Source of the DNA: Maritimibacter sp. REDSEA-S28_B5
GTDB taxonomy: Bacteria; Pseudomonadota; Alphaproteobacteria; Rhodobacterales; Rhodobacteraceae
Length of the DNA stretch: 48,498 bases
Direction: 5' to 3'
Assembly: GCA_001626765.1 (NCBI GenBank)
Contig: LUOO01000070.1
Coordinates: forward strand, 1-48,498
In this document: in pieces, positions 7,444-15,877 of the stretch
Layout of the letters: each line of letters opens with the position of its first letter
Position numbering within the stretch: the first letter of the stretch is position 1
The notes under the pieces: generated by a model
What the model saw: the letters and a program-made list of their open reading frames with translations, nothing else
Databases searched by the model: none
What the model was told of the DNA's origin: nothing
Translations under genes and position numbers: made by a program

Positions 7444-8978
7444 CAGCAGGTCTCCCTGAGCTTGAACCGCTGAATCTTGCCCGTCGCGGTCTTCGGCAGT
7501 TCATCCACCACCTCGACCCAGCGCGGGTATTTCCACATGCCGATCTTGTCCTTCACAAAGGTCTTGATGTCTTCCTGCGACGGCGCTGGAACGCCCTCTT
7601 TCAGCACGATAAAGGCGGCGGGCTTGATCAGGTCGCCCTCGTCGGGGCGAGCCACCACGGCAGCCTCGAGCACGGCGGGGTGATCGACCAGCGCCTGTTC
7701 GACCTCGAACGGGCTGACCCAGATGCCCGAGACCTTGAACATGTCGTCGGTGCGTCCGCAGTAGACGTAGCGGCCCTCGGGCGTGCATTCGTATTTGTCG
7801 CCGGTGCGGGTCCAATGGCCCTGAAACGTCGCCTGCGATTTCGAACGGCGGTTCCAGTAGCCCTCGGCGGAGGACGGGCCACGGACGAGAAGCTCACCCA
7901 CCTCGCCCTGCGCCACGTCCTCGTCATGCTCGTCGACGAGCCGCACCTCGTAGCCCGGCACCGCCTTGCCGGAGGTCCCATAGACGATGTCGCCCGGCGT
8001 GTTGGAGAGGAAGATGTGCAGCATCTCGGTCGAGCCAACGCCATCCACGATGGGCGCGCCCCATGTCTTTTGCCAGCGCTCGCCCACCTCGCGCGGCAGC
8101 GCCTCGCCTGCCGAGGTGCAGATGCGGACGGAATGATCGGGGGCGGTGCCTGCCTTTTCCTGTGCAGCGACCATAGCGGCGTAGAGCGTGGGGACGGCGC
8201 AGAAAACCGTGGGGCGTTCGCCTGCGAGGATCGCGGAGACGCTGTCGGGTGTCGGGCGGCCGCCAAAGATCACGGTCGTCGCGCCCACGGACATGGGAAA
8301 GCTCATCGCGTTGCCCAGACCATAGGCGAAGAACATCTTGGCGACCGAGAACACCGTGTCCTCCTCGCGGATGCCCAGCACCTGCGCGCCGAAGGTGTCG
8401 GCGGTGGCCTTGAGCGAGCCGTGAACATGGCGCACGCCCTTGGGGGTGCCGGTGGACCCCGAGGAATAGAGCCAGAAGGCAAGCTCGTCAGCCGATGCGT
8501 CGCAGGTGTCCTCGACGTGCGCGTCTGCAACGAATTCCGCGAAGCTCTCGGTCCCTTCGGGTTTGTCTCCCACGACGACGATGGTCCGCAGGAAGCGGTT
8601 GCCGAGGGTGGCGGGCTTGACCGTCTCCCACAGTTCCTTGGACACGACGAGGATCGAGGCACGGCTGTCGGCGAGGATCGCTTCATAGACCTGCGCGGAA
8701 AGGAGCGTATTGAGCGGCACCGGGATCGCGCCGGCCTTCAGGGATCCCCAGAAGGCGACCGGAAATTCCAGCTCGTCGCGCAGAATCATCGCGACCCGTT
8801 CCTCGCGCCGCACCCCGTGGCGCAGAAGCGCGCCCGCGAATTGCCCAGCCTGGTTGGAAAGCTGGCCGTAGGTCAGCGAACGCTTTTCCCCGTCCGCCTC
8901 GCGAAAGGCCGTCTTGTCCGCCCGGCCCTCGGCCAGATGGCGGTCCACGAAGTAGACCGCTGCGTTCTCGTTCGTCAT
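7443..8978 (-). CDS. bclA: Benzoate-CoA ligase
   Basis: Activates benzoate to benzoyl-CoA with ATP, the entry step of the box pathway. A 511-aa acyl/aryl-CoA ligase of the ANL superfamily. Seen: P-loop YSSGSTGTPKG, the benzoate-ligase-like segment FFAYGLGNAMSFPMSVGA, the A5 region GVGSTEMLHIFLSN, the hinge YCGRTDDMFKVSG and the C-terminal catalytic lysine in PKTATGKIQR. I chose the ATG at 8978, which has GGGAGGATCAC before it; a 10-codon longer reading is possible. Second gene of the DUF4863 unit. Specificity for benzoate over other aryl acids rests on similarity and context. Confidence 0.93.
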   Translation of the reverse strand: MTNENAAVYFVDRHLAEGRADKTAFREADGEKRSLTYGQLSNQAGQFAGALLRHGVRREERVAMILRDELEFPVAFWGSLKAGAIPVPLNTLLSAQVYEAILADSRASILVVSKELWETVKPATLGNRFLRTIVVVGDKPEGTESFAEFVADAHVEDTCDASADELAFWLYSSGSTGTPKGVRHVHGSLKATADTFGAQVLGIREEDTVFSVAKMFFAYGLGNAMSFPMSVGATTVIFGGRPTPDSVSAILAGERPTVFCAVPTLYAAMVAAQEKAGTAPDHSVRICTSAGEALPREVGERWQKTWGAPIVDGVGSTEMLHIFLSNTPGDIVYGTSGKAVPGYEVRLVDEHDEDVAQGEVGELLVRGPSSAEGYWNRRSKSQATFQGHWTRTGDKYECTPEGRYVYCGRTDDMFKVSGIWVSPFEVEQALVDHPAVLEAAVVARPDEGDLIKPAAFIVLKEGVPAPSQEDIKTFVKDKIGMWKYPRWVEVVDELPKTATGKIQRFKLRETC

Positions 8979-9029
8979 GTGATCCTCCCTGCGGATGCCT
9001 CCTCGCACCCGGAATTTCTGTCTTTCCGG

Positions 9030-9500
9030 CTATCTGCCGGTAAATTCGATGGCGCCGTCAGGCAGCAGGTAGAGCACATAGGCCTCGCCCCCGCTGAGGG
9101 TGGGATGGTGATCGGAACCGGGCGAGTAGACATACCAGCCGGGTTCGAAAGCGTCGAATTTCGGGGTTCCGGCCAGCGGCATCACCGCGCCAATCTCGCC
9201 CGTCGTGTGGACGTGATGGGGACCCGCGACATCCGCCATGCGCACGACATCGACGGAAAAGCTGCCCGCCGCCGCGCCCGGCTTGATCGCGCGTCCGAAT
9301 TTGATCCCGCCGTGTTCGCGCGACATGAGCCAGCCCTCGGCCTCGCCCTGCGCGCAAAGCTCGGTCAGTCGTTTGAAGTCACGGCCGTCCTTTGGGTATT
9401 CGCGGTTGAGGAAATCGGCCATCGCGTCGCCCAATGGCACACCTTCGAGCCGGGCCGCGATGGAACCGACGAGCATGGAGAACTCTTCTGCGGCGGACAT
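9030..9500 (-). CDS. DUF4863 family protein (4-hydroxylaminobenzoate lyase-like)
   Basis: A 156-aa protein of the DUF4863/PnbB family, starting at the ATG at 9500 behind GGGAGGGATC. The C-terminal half looks cupin-like, with possible metal ligands in GPHHVHTTGEIG and SPGSDHHPTLSGG. PnbB itself converts 4-hydroxylaminobenzoate to protocatechuate, but relatives are often found next to benzoate-CoA ligase genes, as here, where their role is unclear. First gene of its transcription unit; the promoter region carries two TGCA-type palindromes. Confidence 0.82.
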   Translation of the reverse strand: MSAAEEFSMLVGSIAARLEGVPLGDAMADFLNREYPKDGRDFKRLTELCAQGEAEGWLMSREHGGIKFGRAIKPGAAAGSFSVDVVRMADVAGPHHVHTTGEIGAVMPLAGTPKFDAFEPGWYVYSPGSDHHPTLSGGEAYVLYLLPDGAIEFTGR

Positions 9501-9530
9501 GATCCCTCCCTGAACCTCTGCGAGTCGCGT

Positions 9531-9566
9531 TGTGCTATATAATGCACACGCCACATTATGACGCAA
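9531..9566 (-). promoter_or_regulatory. Promoter and BoxR-type operator of the DUF4863-bclA unit
   Basis: On the minus strand TTGCGT (9566-9561) could be the -35 and TTATAT (9542-9537) the -10, with 18 nt between them. The -10 is embedded in TGTGCTATATAATGCACA (9531-9548), whose arms TGTGC/GCACA are perfectly inverted. A repressor bound there would block RNA polymerase. Both assignments are by eye. Confidence 0.6.
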
Positions 9567-9584
9567 GAAGGATGGCAATATGTT

Positions 9585-9598
9585 TGCACTTTTGTGCA
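9585..9598. promoter_or_regulatory. Second BoxR-type operator upstream of DUF4863
   Basis: TGCAC-TTTT-GTGCA has perfect 5-bp inverted arms. It is centred about 52 bp from the operator at 9531-9548 and upstream of the proposed -35. It shares its arms with the other TGCA sites of the locus. Confidence 0.55.
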
Positions 9599-9681
9599 TA
9601 CGCCGAACAGCCCGGACATAGCCCGGCATCCCGCCGTCCTGGCAGGAACACGAAGGCCCGGATCAGATCGGGGCGGCGACC

Positions 9682-11271
9682 TCAGACAGCGAGCATCTCG
9701 GCCAGATCGGCCTCGCAGCGCGCGACCTGCCGGGCGACCAGCGCGGCCACACGGCGGATCCGCGCAGGGTCGGGGTGGTGATCGGCCGCCGCCGCCATCC
9801 GCGCCCACATCGCCTGTTCCAGCACACGCGACGTGAGGCGAATGAAGGGCGTCGCGATCGGCCCCGGATCGGCGCCCTGCTCCAGATGCGCCCGCGCCTG
9901 CTCCCAGGCCGATAGCGCCCGCGCAGTGGCCTCGCCCTCGACACCCGAGACGAAGCGCGCGAAGGCATCCATCGCGGCCCCGTTTTCAAGCCGCAGGAGC
10001 CGCCCTGCCAAACCCATGGCGTGGATACCCGAGGCCCCCTCGTAAATCGCAGCGATGCGCAGGTCGCGGTAGGTCTGTTCGATCCGATATTCCGTGAGGT
10101 AGCCATAGCCGCCCAGCACCTGCATCCCGGTCTGGGCCGCGCGCAGCCCCTCTTCGGTCGCATACCACTTGATGACATGGGTCAGGAGTTCGAGAAGCCA
10201 AGGGTCCGAGCCGCTCTCGAGCGTCACGAGCGCGAGATGCGTCATCGCCCGCGCACCCATGGCCACGGAGTCGATCTCGTCCAGCATTCGGCGCACGTCG
10301 CCGTGCCTCTCGATGGTCACGGGACCGGTGGCGTCTCGGCCCTGCTGCCGCTCGGCAGCGTAGGAGGACGCGATGTCATAGGCGCGCGCGGCATGGGCGA
10401 CCCCTTGGAGGGCAACATCGACGCGGGCGTGGTTCATCACCTCGAACATGGCACGAAGCCCCTGCCCCTCGGCGCCGATCAGCTCGGCCTCGGCCCCGTC
10501 GAAGGCCAACTGGCAGGTGGGTTGCGCATGGAGCCCCATCTTTTCCTCGATCCGCGTCACCTTGATCGCGTTGCGCCCCCCGTCGGCGCGGTCCGAGGTG
10601 CAGGCGAAGAGCGACAGACCCTTGACCCCGCTGTCCATGTCGCCGGTCCGGGCCAGCACCATGTGCAGGATTCCGGGCGACAGATCCTGATCACCGCCGG
10701 AGATGAATATCTTTTCGCCCGTGATCCGCCAGACTTCACCGTCCTGCACCGCCTTGCAGCGGATGCGCGACAGGTCGGACCCCGCCCCCGGTTCGGTCAG
10801 TGCCATGGTGCCAAGGTAATCGCCCGAAGCGAGCTTTGGCAGATAGCGCACGCGCTGATCCTCGGTCCCGAAGTGCTCGAGCACACGGGCGTGTCCGACG
10901 GCGAGCGAGACGAGCATCTGGAAGGCGTGGTTCGCGCCCATGAGAAGCTCGTGCACGACCCCGCCGGTGACCCCGTCGACGCCCATCCCGCCATGCTCCT
11001 CGGGCAGCATGAGGCCGGGCCAGCCGCCCTCGACATATTGCGCGAACATTTCGTGAAACTCGGGCGGCAGCACGACGCGGCCACCCTCGAGCCGCGCGCC
11101 GACGCGGTCGCCGATCTCGTCCGTGGGCGCGATCACCGCCTCGGCAAAGGCCGCGAAATGGGTCGCGATCTCGCGCGTCGTGTCGCGGTCGTAACCGGGC
11201 ACGCCGGAAGTATCGACCACGTGGTCGAGGACAAAAAAGATGTCGTCGAGGGGGGCGGCAAAGGGCTTCAT
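9682..11271 (-). CDS. Acyl-CoA dehydrogenase (DmdC/FadE-like)
   Basis: A 529-aa FAD-dependent acyl-CoA dehydrogenase of the long subfamily. Seen: LMLPEEHGGMGVDG in the N-terminal domain, the FAD/substrate motif TMALTEPGAGSDLS near residue 155, and IYEGASGIHAMGLAGR, where the Glu after Tyr is the usual catalytic base in this subfamily. It lies 6 nt downstream of feruloyl-CoA synthetase. Together with the hydratase at 13518 it may shorten the side chain of a hydroxycinnamoyl-CoA or its dihydro form. The exact substrate is inferred from the neighbours. Confidence 0.88.
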   Translation of the reverse strand: MKPFAAPLDDIFFVLDHVVDTSGVPGYDRDTTREIATHFAAFAEAVIAPTDEIGDRVGARLEGGRVVLPPEFHEMFAQYVEGGWPGLMLPEEHGGMGVDGVTGGVVHELLMGANHAFQMLVSLAVGHARVLEHFGTEDQRVRYLPKLASGDYLGTMALTEPGAGSDLSRIRCKAVQDGEVWRITGEKIFISGGDQDLSPGILHMVLARTGDMDSGVKGLSLFACTSDRADGGRNAIKVTRIEEKMGLHAQPTCQLAFDGAEAELIGAEGQGLRAMFEVMNHARVDVALQGVAHAARAYDIASSYAAERQQGRDATGPVTIERHGDVRRMLDEIDSVAMGARAMTHLALVTLESGSDPWLLELLTHVIKWYATEEGLRAAQTGMQVLGGYGYLTEYRIEQTYRDLRIAAIYEGASGIHAMGLAGRLLRLENGAAMDAFARFVSGVEGEATARALSAWEQARAHLEQGADPGPIATPFIRLTSRVLEQAMWARMAAAADHHPDPARIRRVAALVARQVARCEADLAEMLAV

Positions 11272-11277
11272 CGGGGG

Positions 11278-13056
11278 TCAGACTTTCACGCAGGACGGAT
11301 CGGTATCGGAATAGAGGCGTTCGAGGATCGCTTTGCGGCGGTCCAGAACCTTGCGGTAATTGAGGTTGCCCTTGGCGGTCATCTCGCCGTCCGACATCGA
11401 CGGCGGCTCGGCAAGCACCACGGCGCGGGCGACACGAGTGGACGAACCAGAGACCTCGCGGGCACGTTCCGCGAGACGTTTCTCGATGTCGGCCAGGAGC
11501 GAGGTGTCGGTCAGCGCGCCGTCCACCTGCGTATCGTCATAACCCTGCGCAGCCAGCACGGCCGTATTCGGGAAGATCATAAGGCCGATGTCGTTCCGGT
11601 CCGCGCCGGTCACCACGATGTCCTGAGCGATGGGGCCGATGCAGGACAGCATGTCAAGTCGCAGTTGCGCGGCGCGCACCCATGTGCCGGTCAGGAGTTT
11701 GAAGTCTTCGGACAGGCGCCCGTCGAACTTCAGCCCCTTGTTCGGGTCGTTCGGGTCGACAAAGACCATCGCGTCGCCGGTCAGGAAGAACCCCTCGTCG
11801 TCAAAGGCATCGGCGGTTTTCTCGGGATTGCCGAGATAGCTGGAAAACACGTTCGGCCCACGCACCCGCACTTCGCACCGCATGTCGTCATCTGGGATGA
11901 GCTTCACCTCGACCCCGCGGAGCGGCACGCCGACGATGCCGGAACGGTCGGTCTTTTCGTGCTGGAGCAGCGCGGCGGGCGCGGTTTCGGTCAGCCCCCA
12001 GGACGAGTTCATCAGGGGCACCTCGCCACGCACCAAACGCGATAGTTCCTCGAGCCCCGACCAGACCTTTTGCGGCAGCGACGCCCCCGCGTAGAAGATC
12101 ATGTCCAGATTGCGGAAATAGGCTTCACGCAGGTCGGCGTCGTCCTGCATCGCGTCCACGAGCCCGGCAAAGCCCACCGGCACGTTGAAGGAGATCGTCG
12201 GCGAGACCATCTTGATGTTCTCGATCGTGCGCTTGATCAGCGCAGGAACCGGCTTGCCATCGTCGATGTAGAGTGTGCCGCCGTTGGCCAGCGCGAGGTT
12301 GAAGTTATGCGAGCCACCGAAGACGTGGTTCCACGGCAGCCAATCGCACAGAATCGGCGGATACTGCGTGACGAAGGGAAGCGCCGCTGCAAGCTGTGCC
12401 TGGTTTGTGCACATCATCCTGTTCGTGGTCGGCACGCCCTTGGGGGCCGAGGTAGACCCGGAGGTGAGGAGGATCTTGCCCACTGTGTCCGGCCCGGTCG
12501 CCGCATGGGCCGCGTCCACATCCGCCGTGCCGCCCGCGAGGAGATCGGCAAATGGGGCGACGGCGGTATTCTTGCCGGGACGCGAGGCGACGATCTCGAT
12601 CCCGTCGAGAATGTCGGTCGCCAACGCCTCGGCATAATGATCCGCATCGACGACATAGGCCATGCGCGGTTTCACCATCTCGACCGCGTGGCGCAGGCGG
12701 CCATGGGCGCCGTGGATCAGCGCATATTGTTCAGCCACCGGGACCACAGGCACGCCCACGTATTGACCGGCGAGCGCGAGAAGCCCGTGATCGACGCCAT
12801 TGCCGGAAATGACGATGACCGGGGTGTCGGCGTTCATCCCCCGATCGAGCAGCGCGGTCGCGATGGCGCGCACCTGTTCAAGCGCTTGGGCGTAGCTTAC
12901 CTCGCGCCAGCCCTTGCCGTCGCGTTCGGCGAGGAACGTCCGCTCCGGCGCTTCACGGGCCCAGCGGTGCAGCCAGTCGCCGGCGTGTCGTGCGGGGCAT
13001 ATTTGTCGGTCATCGATTCGGTCCTCCTGTCCCAGAGAATTGGTCGTGTCAGCCAC
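11278..13056 (-). CDS. fcs: Feruloyl-CoA synthetase (hydroxycinnamate-CoA ligase); 5' end probably frameshifted
   Basis: ANL-superfamily ligase that activates ferulate or related hydroxycinnamates. Seen: P-loop LLTSGSTSAPKG, DWLPWNHVFGGSHNFN, MNSSWGLTETAPA, TGDAMVFVDPNDPNKG, FKLLTGTWVRAAQLR and the C-terminal KGNLNYRKVL, all typical of Fcs. The continuous frame can only begin at a GTG at 13056, with no ribosome site and overlapping marR by 8 nt. A much better start, ATG at 13013 after CAGGAGGACCGAATCG, reads MTDKYAPHDTPA and then continues out of frame with the conserved GDWLHRWAREAPERTF. I infer a short out-of-frame deletion just after the start codon, removing N-terminal residues, or a sequence error. 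Confidence 0.88.
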   Translation of the reverse strand: MADTTNSLGQEDRIDDRQICPARHAGDWLHRWAREAPERTFLAERDGKGWREVSYAQALEQVRAIATALLDRGMNADTPVIVISGNGVDHGLLALAGQYVGVPVVPVAEQYALIHGAHGRLRHAVEMVKPRMAYVVDADHYAEALATDILDGIEIVASRPGKNTAVAPFADLLAGGTADVDAAHAATGPDTVGKILLTSGSTSAPKGVPTTNRMMCTNQAQLAAALPFVTQYPPILCDWLPWNHVFGGSHNFNLALANGGTLYIDDGKPVPALIKRTIENIKMVSPTISFNVPVGFAGLVDAMQDDADLREAYFRNLDMIFYAGASLPQKVWSGLEELSRLVRGEVPLMNSSWGLTETAPAALLQHEKTDRSGIVGVPLRGVEVKLIPDDDMRCEVRVRGPNVFSSYLGNPEKTADAFDDEGFFLTGDAMVFVDPNDPNKGLKFDGRLSEDFKLLTGTWVRAAQLRLDMLSCIGPIAQDIVVTGADRNDIGLMIFPNTAVLAAQGYDDTQVDGALTDTSLLADIEKRLAERAREVSGSSTRVARAVVLAEPPSMSDGEMTAKGNLNYRKVLDRRKAILERLYSDTDPSCVKV

Positions 13057-13513
13057 GCGGGGCGGTTTCTATCTTTGTCAGAGCGGCGCGCAGGATGCGG
13101 CGTTCGTCGACGCTGAGGGCCGCGTAGAGGCGCGCCTCATGGGCATGGACCGCCTCACTCGCCTGCGCGAGGAGCCGCGCCCCGGTGCCCGTCAGTTGCA
13201 GCGCATAGGCGCGGCGGTCTGCCGGGAGCCGGTTGCGACTGACCAGCCCCTTTGCCGACAGCTCGTCGGTCACGGCCACGAGGTTCGGCCGTTCGACCGA
13301 CAGGGCGGCCGCGAGTTGCGCCTGGCTCAGTCCCGGATTCTCACCGATCAGCACGAGGGCGGAAAAGGTGATCATCCGCAGCCCGAGTGGCTCGAGCGTT
13401 TGCGACAGATCGGCGTGGATCACGTTCCACGCCCGTTTCAGGTTGAAGCCGACGAACGGCCGCAGCGCCGCATCGGTGATCGTGGATGGTGCCGTGATCT
13501 GATCCTCCCCCAT
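13049..13513 (-). CDS. MarR family regulator (CouR/FerR-like) of the hydroxycinnamate operon
   Basis: A 154-aa winged-helix MarR protein. Helices of the dimer domain flank a DNA-binding core (LSQAQLAAALSVERPNLVAVTDELSAKGLVSRN) and the wing LPADRRAYALQLT. It lies between the enoyl-CoA hydratase and feruloyl-CoA synthetase, the arrangement of hydroxycinnamate regulators such as CouR and FerR. Those respond to the CoA thioester made by the neighbouring ligase, so it probably represses this operon and is released by an aryl-CoA. The ribosome site is weak and the start lies 4 nt after the hydratase stop. Confidence 0.85.
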   Translation of the reverse strand: MGEDQITAPSTITDAALRPFVGFNLKRAWNVIHADLSQTLEPLGLRMITFSALVLIGENPGLSQAQLAAALSVERPNLVAVTDELSAKGLVSRNRLPADRRAYALQLTGTGARLLAQASEAVHAHEARLYAALSVDERRILRAALTKIETAPRG

Positions 13514-13517
13514 CGGA

Positions 13518-14285
13518 TCACCGGAACGTCGGATCGCGCTTCTGGAGAAAGGCCTGAAGCCCCTCCATCGCGTCGGTCGAGGTCTGGGTCAGCGCCGCGC
13601 AGAGGCTTTCGGTGAACAGCCCGTCGGCCTTGGACATGTCCTCGATCCGCTGGATCGCCTGAATCATGATGTAGTTGGACAAGGGCGCGTTGGACGCGAT
13701 CTTGCGAGCCAGATCCTGCGCCAAGGGCAGCGCCTCGCCCTCGCCCACCGCGTAATGCGCGAGCCCCAGCGCCAGGCCCTCGTCCGCGCCATACTTGCGG
13801 CCCGTGAGCATCATCTCGACCATGCGGTCGGCGCCAAGGATACGGCCCACCCGGACGCTCGCGCCGCCACCCACGAAGATCCCGCGCCGCCCCTCGGGCA
13901 GCTGGAAGATGGTCGAGGGTTCCGCGATGCGCACATGGGTCGAGGTGGCCAGTTCCAGCCCGCCGCCGATCACCGCGCCGAACATGGCCGACACCACGGG
14001 CAGCCCGCCGTACTGGATGCGGTCCATCACCGCGTGCCAGCCGCGCGAATGGCGCATGGTGTTCTCGGCGTCGCGCTGGGTGTGTTCGGCGAGGTCGAGA
14101 CCCGAACAATAGTGCCCCTCAGTCCCGGTCAGGACCACCGCCTTGACCCCCTCGGGCGGGCGCGAAAAGAACCCGTCGAGAGCGGCGAGAAGCGTGTCGT
14201 TCATCGCGTTGCGCTTGCCCGGACGGTTCATCGTCACCGTCGCGATGCCGTCATCAGAAAGGTCCACCTGGATGATATCGGTCAT
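13518..14285 (-). CDS. Enoyl-CoA hydratase/isomerase family protein
   Basis: A 255-aa crotonase-fold protein, first gene of the ech-marR-fcs-acyl-CoA dehydrogenase operon. The oxyanion-hole segment is GAVIGGGLELA, and both glutamates that correspond to the hydratase pair are present (GGGLELA and LPEGRRG). Hydration of a cinnamoyl-CoA-type double bond is therefore feasible. With fcs it resembles feruloyl-CoA hydratase/lyase pairs, but its sequence is not diagnostic for lyase activity. The start has AAGGAATGAACGC before the ATG. Confidence 0.87.
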   Translation of the reverse strand: MTDIIQVDLSDDGIATVTMNRPGKRNAMNDTLLAALDGFFSRPPEGVKAVVLTGTEGHYCSGLDLAEHTQRDAENTMRHSRGWHAVMDRIQYGGLPVVSAMFGAVIGGGLELATSTHVRIAEPSTIFQLPEGRRGIFVGGGASVRVGRILGADRMVEMMLTGRKYGADEGLALGLAHYAVGEGEALPLAQDLARKIASNAPLSNYIMIQAIQRIEDMSKADGLFTESLCAALTQTSTDAMEGLQAFLQKRDPTFR

Positions 14286-14340
14286 GCGTTCATTCCTTCA
14301 TGCGTTCGTTGCATTTGTTATAATCTATACCCATTCGGGC
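14286..14340 (-). promoter_or_regulatory. Promoter region of the ech-marR-fcs operon
   Basis: The 95-nt gap upstream of ech contains the A/T-rich inverted element TATAATCTATA (14319-14329), a plausible -10 and MarR operator. A direct repeat of GAACGCATGA follows, the second copy including the start codon. No clear -35 was found. Regulation by the operon's own MarR protein is inferred. Confidence 0.4.
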
Positions 14341-14348
14341 TGAAAGAG

Positions 14349-14369
14349 GCCCCGGAGCCGGTCCGGGGC
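14349..14369 (-). terminator. Hairpin terminator after dctM
   Basis: GCCCCGG-AGCCGGT-CCGGGGC is a perfect 7-bp stem, about 12 nt past the dctM stop on the minus strand, followed there by CTCTTT. It separates the TRAP operon from the ech operon. Confidence 0.55.
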
Positions 14370-14380
14370 GCTCTTGCGTC

Positions 14381-15877
14381 TCAGGTGACGAGAAACAGTG
14401 TGATCGTCGGAAAGGCGATGAGAAGCCCGACGCGCACGATATCCGAGGTGATGAAATACATCACCGCCTTGTAGGTCTCGACGATTGGCGTCTGCCGGTC
14501 CATCGCGTTGATGATGAAGAGGATCATACCCACGGGTGGCGTGATAAGGCCGGTTTCCACCACAATCAGCACGAGGATACCGAACCAGATCGCGGTCATC
14601 TCGGCGCCCACGGCGTTGGCACGGGCTTCTGTCAGGCGCACGCCCAGTTCACCCGAGAGCTGCCGTGGAACCTCCTGCCCAGCGGCCATCAGCGCGTTGA
14701 TCTGGTCCATCACATCCTGCGCCACCCCCTGAGCGGCACCGTTGGCAATGGCCTCGCGGATCATGTCGTGCTGCATCGTGACGAAATCCACCATGCCGAA
14801 GTCGAGCACCGAGATGATCGGGAAGAAGATCGGGATGGTGAGCAGGATCATGGACAACGAGTCCATGAGACAGCCCAGCACGAGGTAGAAGGCAAGGATG
14901 ATGAAAAGGACCGTGTAGGGCGAGAACCCCTGCTCCCCGACCCAGTTCGCCATGGTCTGCGGCACCTGCGTCACGGCGAGGAAGCCGTTGTAGAAGGCCG
15001 CGCCCAGCACGATGAAAAAGATCATCGCGGTGGACCGGGCGGTTGCCGTGAAACTGCCGATGAGCGACTTCCCGTTCAGCCCGCCGTTGAAGAAGGCGAT
15101 GATCGCGGTGCCCAGCGCACCCACCGCCGCACCCTCGGTCGGGGTGAAGACCCCGCCGTAGATCCCGCCCACGACCGCGCCGAAGACGAGGATCACGGGC
15201 CAGACGTCGATCATGGCCCGGAACCGTTCGCCCATCGGAACGGGCGGACGCACACCGGCGCTGCCCGGATGAATGCGGGCATAGATCGAGATGACGATCA
15301 TGTAACCCACGGCGGCGAGGATGCCGGGGATGAGCGCCGCGGCAAAGAGCTTGGCGATGTTCTGTTCGGCAAGGATCGCGTAGATCACCAGCACGACCGA
15401 GGGCGGGATGAGGATACCCAGCGTCCCGCCCGCAGCGAGCGTCGCGGTCGAAAACCCGCCGGCATAGCCGTATTTCTTGAGCTCTGGCAAAGCGACCCGG
15501 CCCATGGTGGCGGCGGTGGCGAGCGACGAGCCGCAGATCGCACCAAAGCCCGCGCAGGCCCCGATGGCAGCCATGGCGACACCGCCGCGACGATGCCCGA
15601 TCCAGCTTTCCGCCGCCTTGAACAGCGCCTGCGACATGCCGCCGAGCGTCGCGAAGTGGCCCATGAGCAGGAACATCGGAACGATGGAGAGCGAGTAGGA
15701 GGAGAAGGTCGTGAAGGTCTCGGTCTTGAGCCGGGCGAGCGCAATCTCGAAGCCGCCGTTGATCACGCCGAGACCGACGAAGCCAGCGAGGAACATGGCC
15801 AGCCCGATGGGCACCCGCAGGAAGATGAGCAGCATGAGGGCGGGGAACGACCAAAGGCCGATTTCGATATTGGTCAT
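14381..15877 (-). CDS. dctM: TRAP transporter large permease subunit (DctM)
   Basis: A 498-aa inner-membrane protein with about 12 hydrophobic segments, the ion-coupled translocation subunit of a TRAP transporter. Typical motifs: GHFATLGGMSQALF, GAICGSSLATAATMG, AAGGTLGILIPPSVV and FTPTEGAAVGA. A hydrophilic insert of about 70 residues (roughly 375-430) precedes the last helices. It overlaps dctQ by 4 nt (ATGA). In this context the substrate is probably an aromatic acid, as in the TarPQM p-coumarate system of Rhodopseudomonas palustris. Confidence 0.94.
   Translation of the reverse strand: MTNIEIGLWSFPALMLLIFLRVPIGLAMFLAGFVGLGVINGGFEIALARLKTETFTTFSSYSLSIVPMFLLMGHFATLGGMSQALFKAAESWIGHRRGGVAMAAIGACAGFGAICGSSLATAATMGRVALPELKKYGYAGGFSTATLAAGGTLGILIPPSVVLVIYAILAEQNIAKLFAAALIPGILAAVGYMIVISIYARIHPGSAGVRPPVPMGERFRAMIDVWPVILVFGAVVGGIYGGVFTPTEGAAVGALGTAIIAFFNGGLNGKSLIGSFTATARSTAMIFFIVLGAAFYNGFLAVTQVPQTMANWVGEQGFSPYTVLFIILAFYLVLGCLMDSLSMILLTIPIFFPIISVLDFGMVDFVTMQHDMIREAIANGAAQGVAQDVMDQINALMAAGQEVPRQLSGELGVRLTEARANAVGAEMTAIWFGILVLIVVETGLITPPVGMILFIINAMDRQTPIVETYKAVMYFITSDIVRVGLLIAFPTITLFLVT

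Noticed and set aside
10021..12045. Long plus-strand open frame (674 codons) opposite the acyl-CoA dehydrogenase and fcs genes
   Set aside because: It is antisense to two clearly conserved genes; long antisense frames are expected at high G+C, and the product has no recognisable motif.
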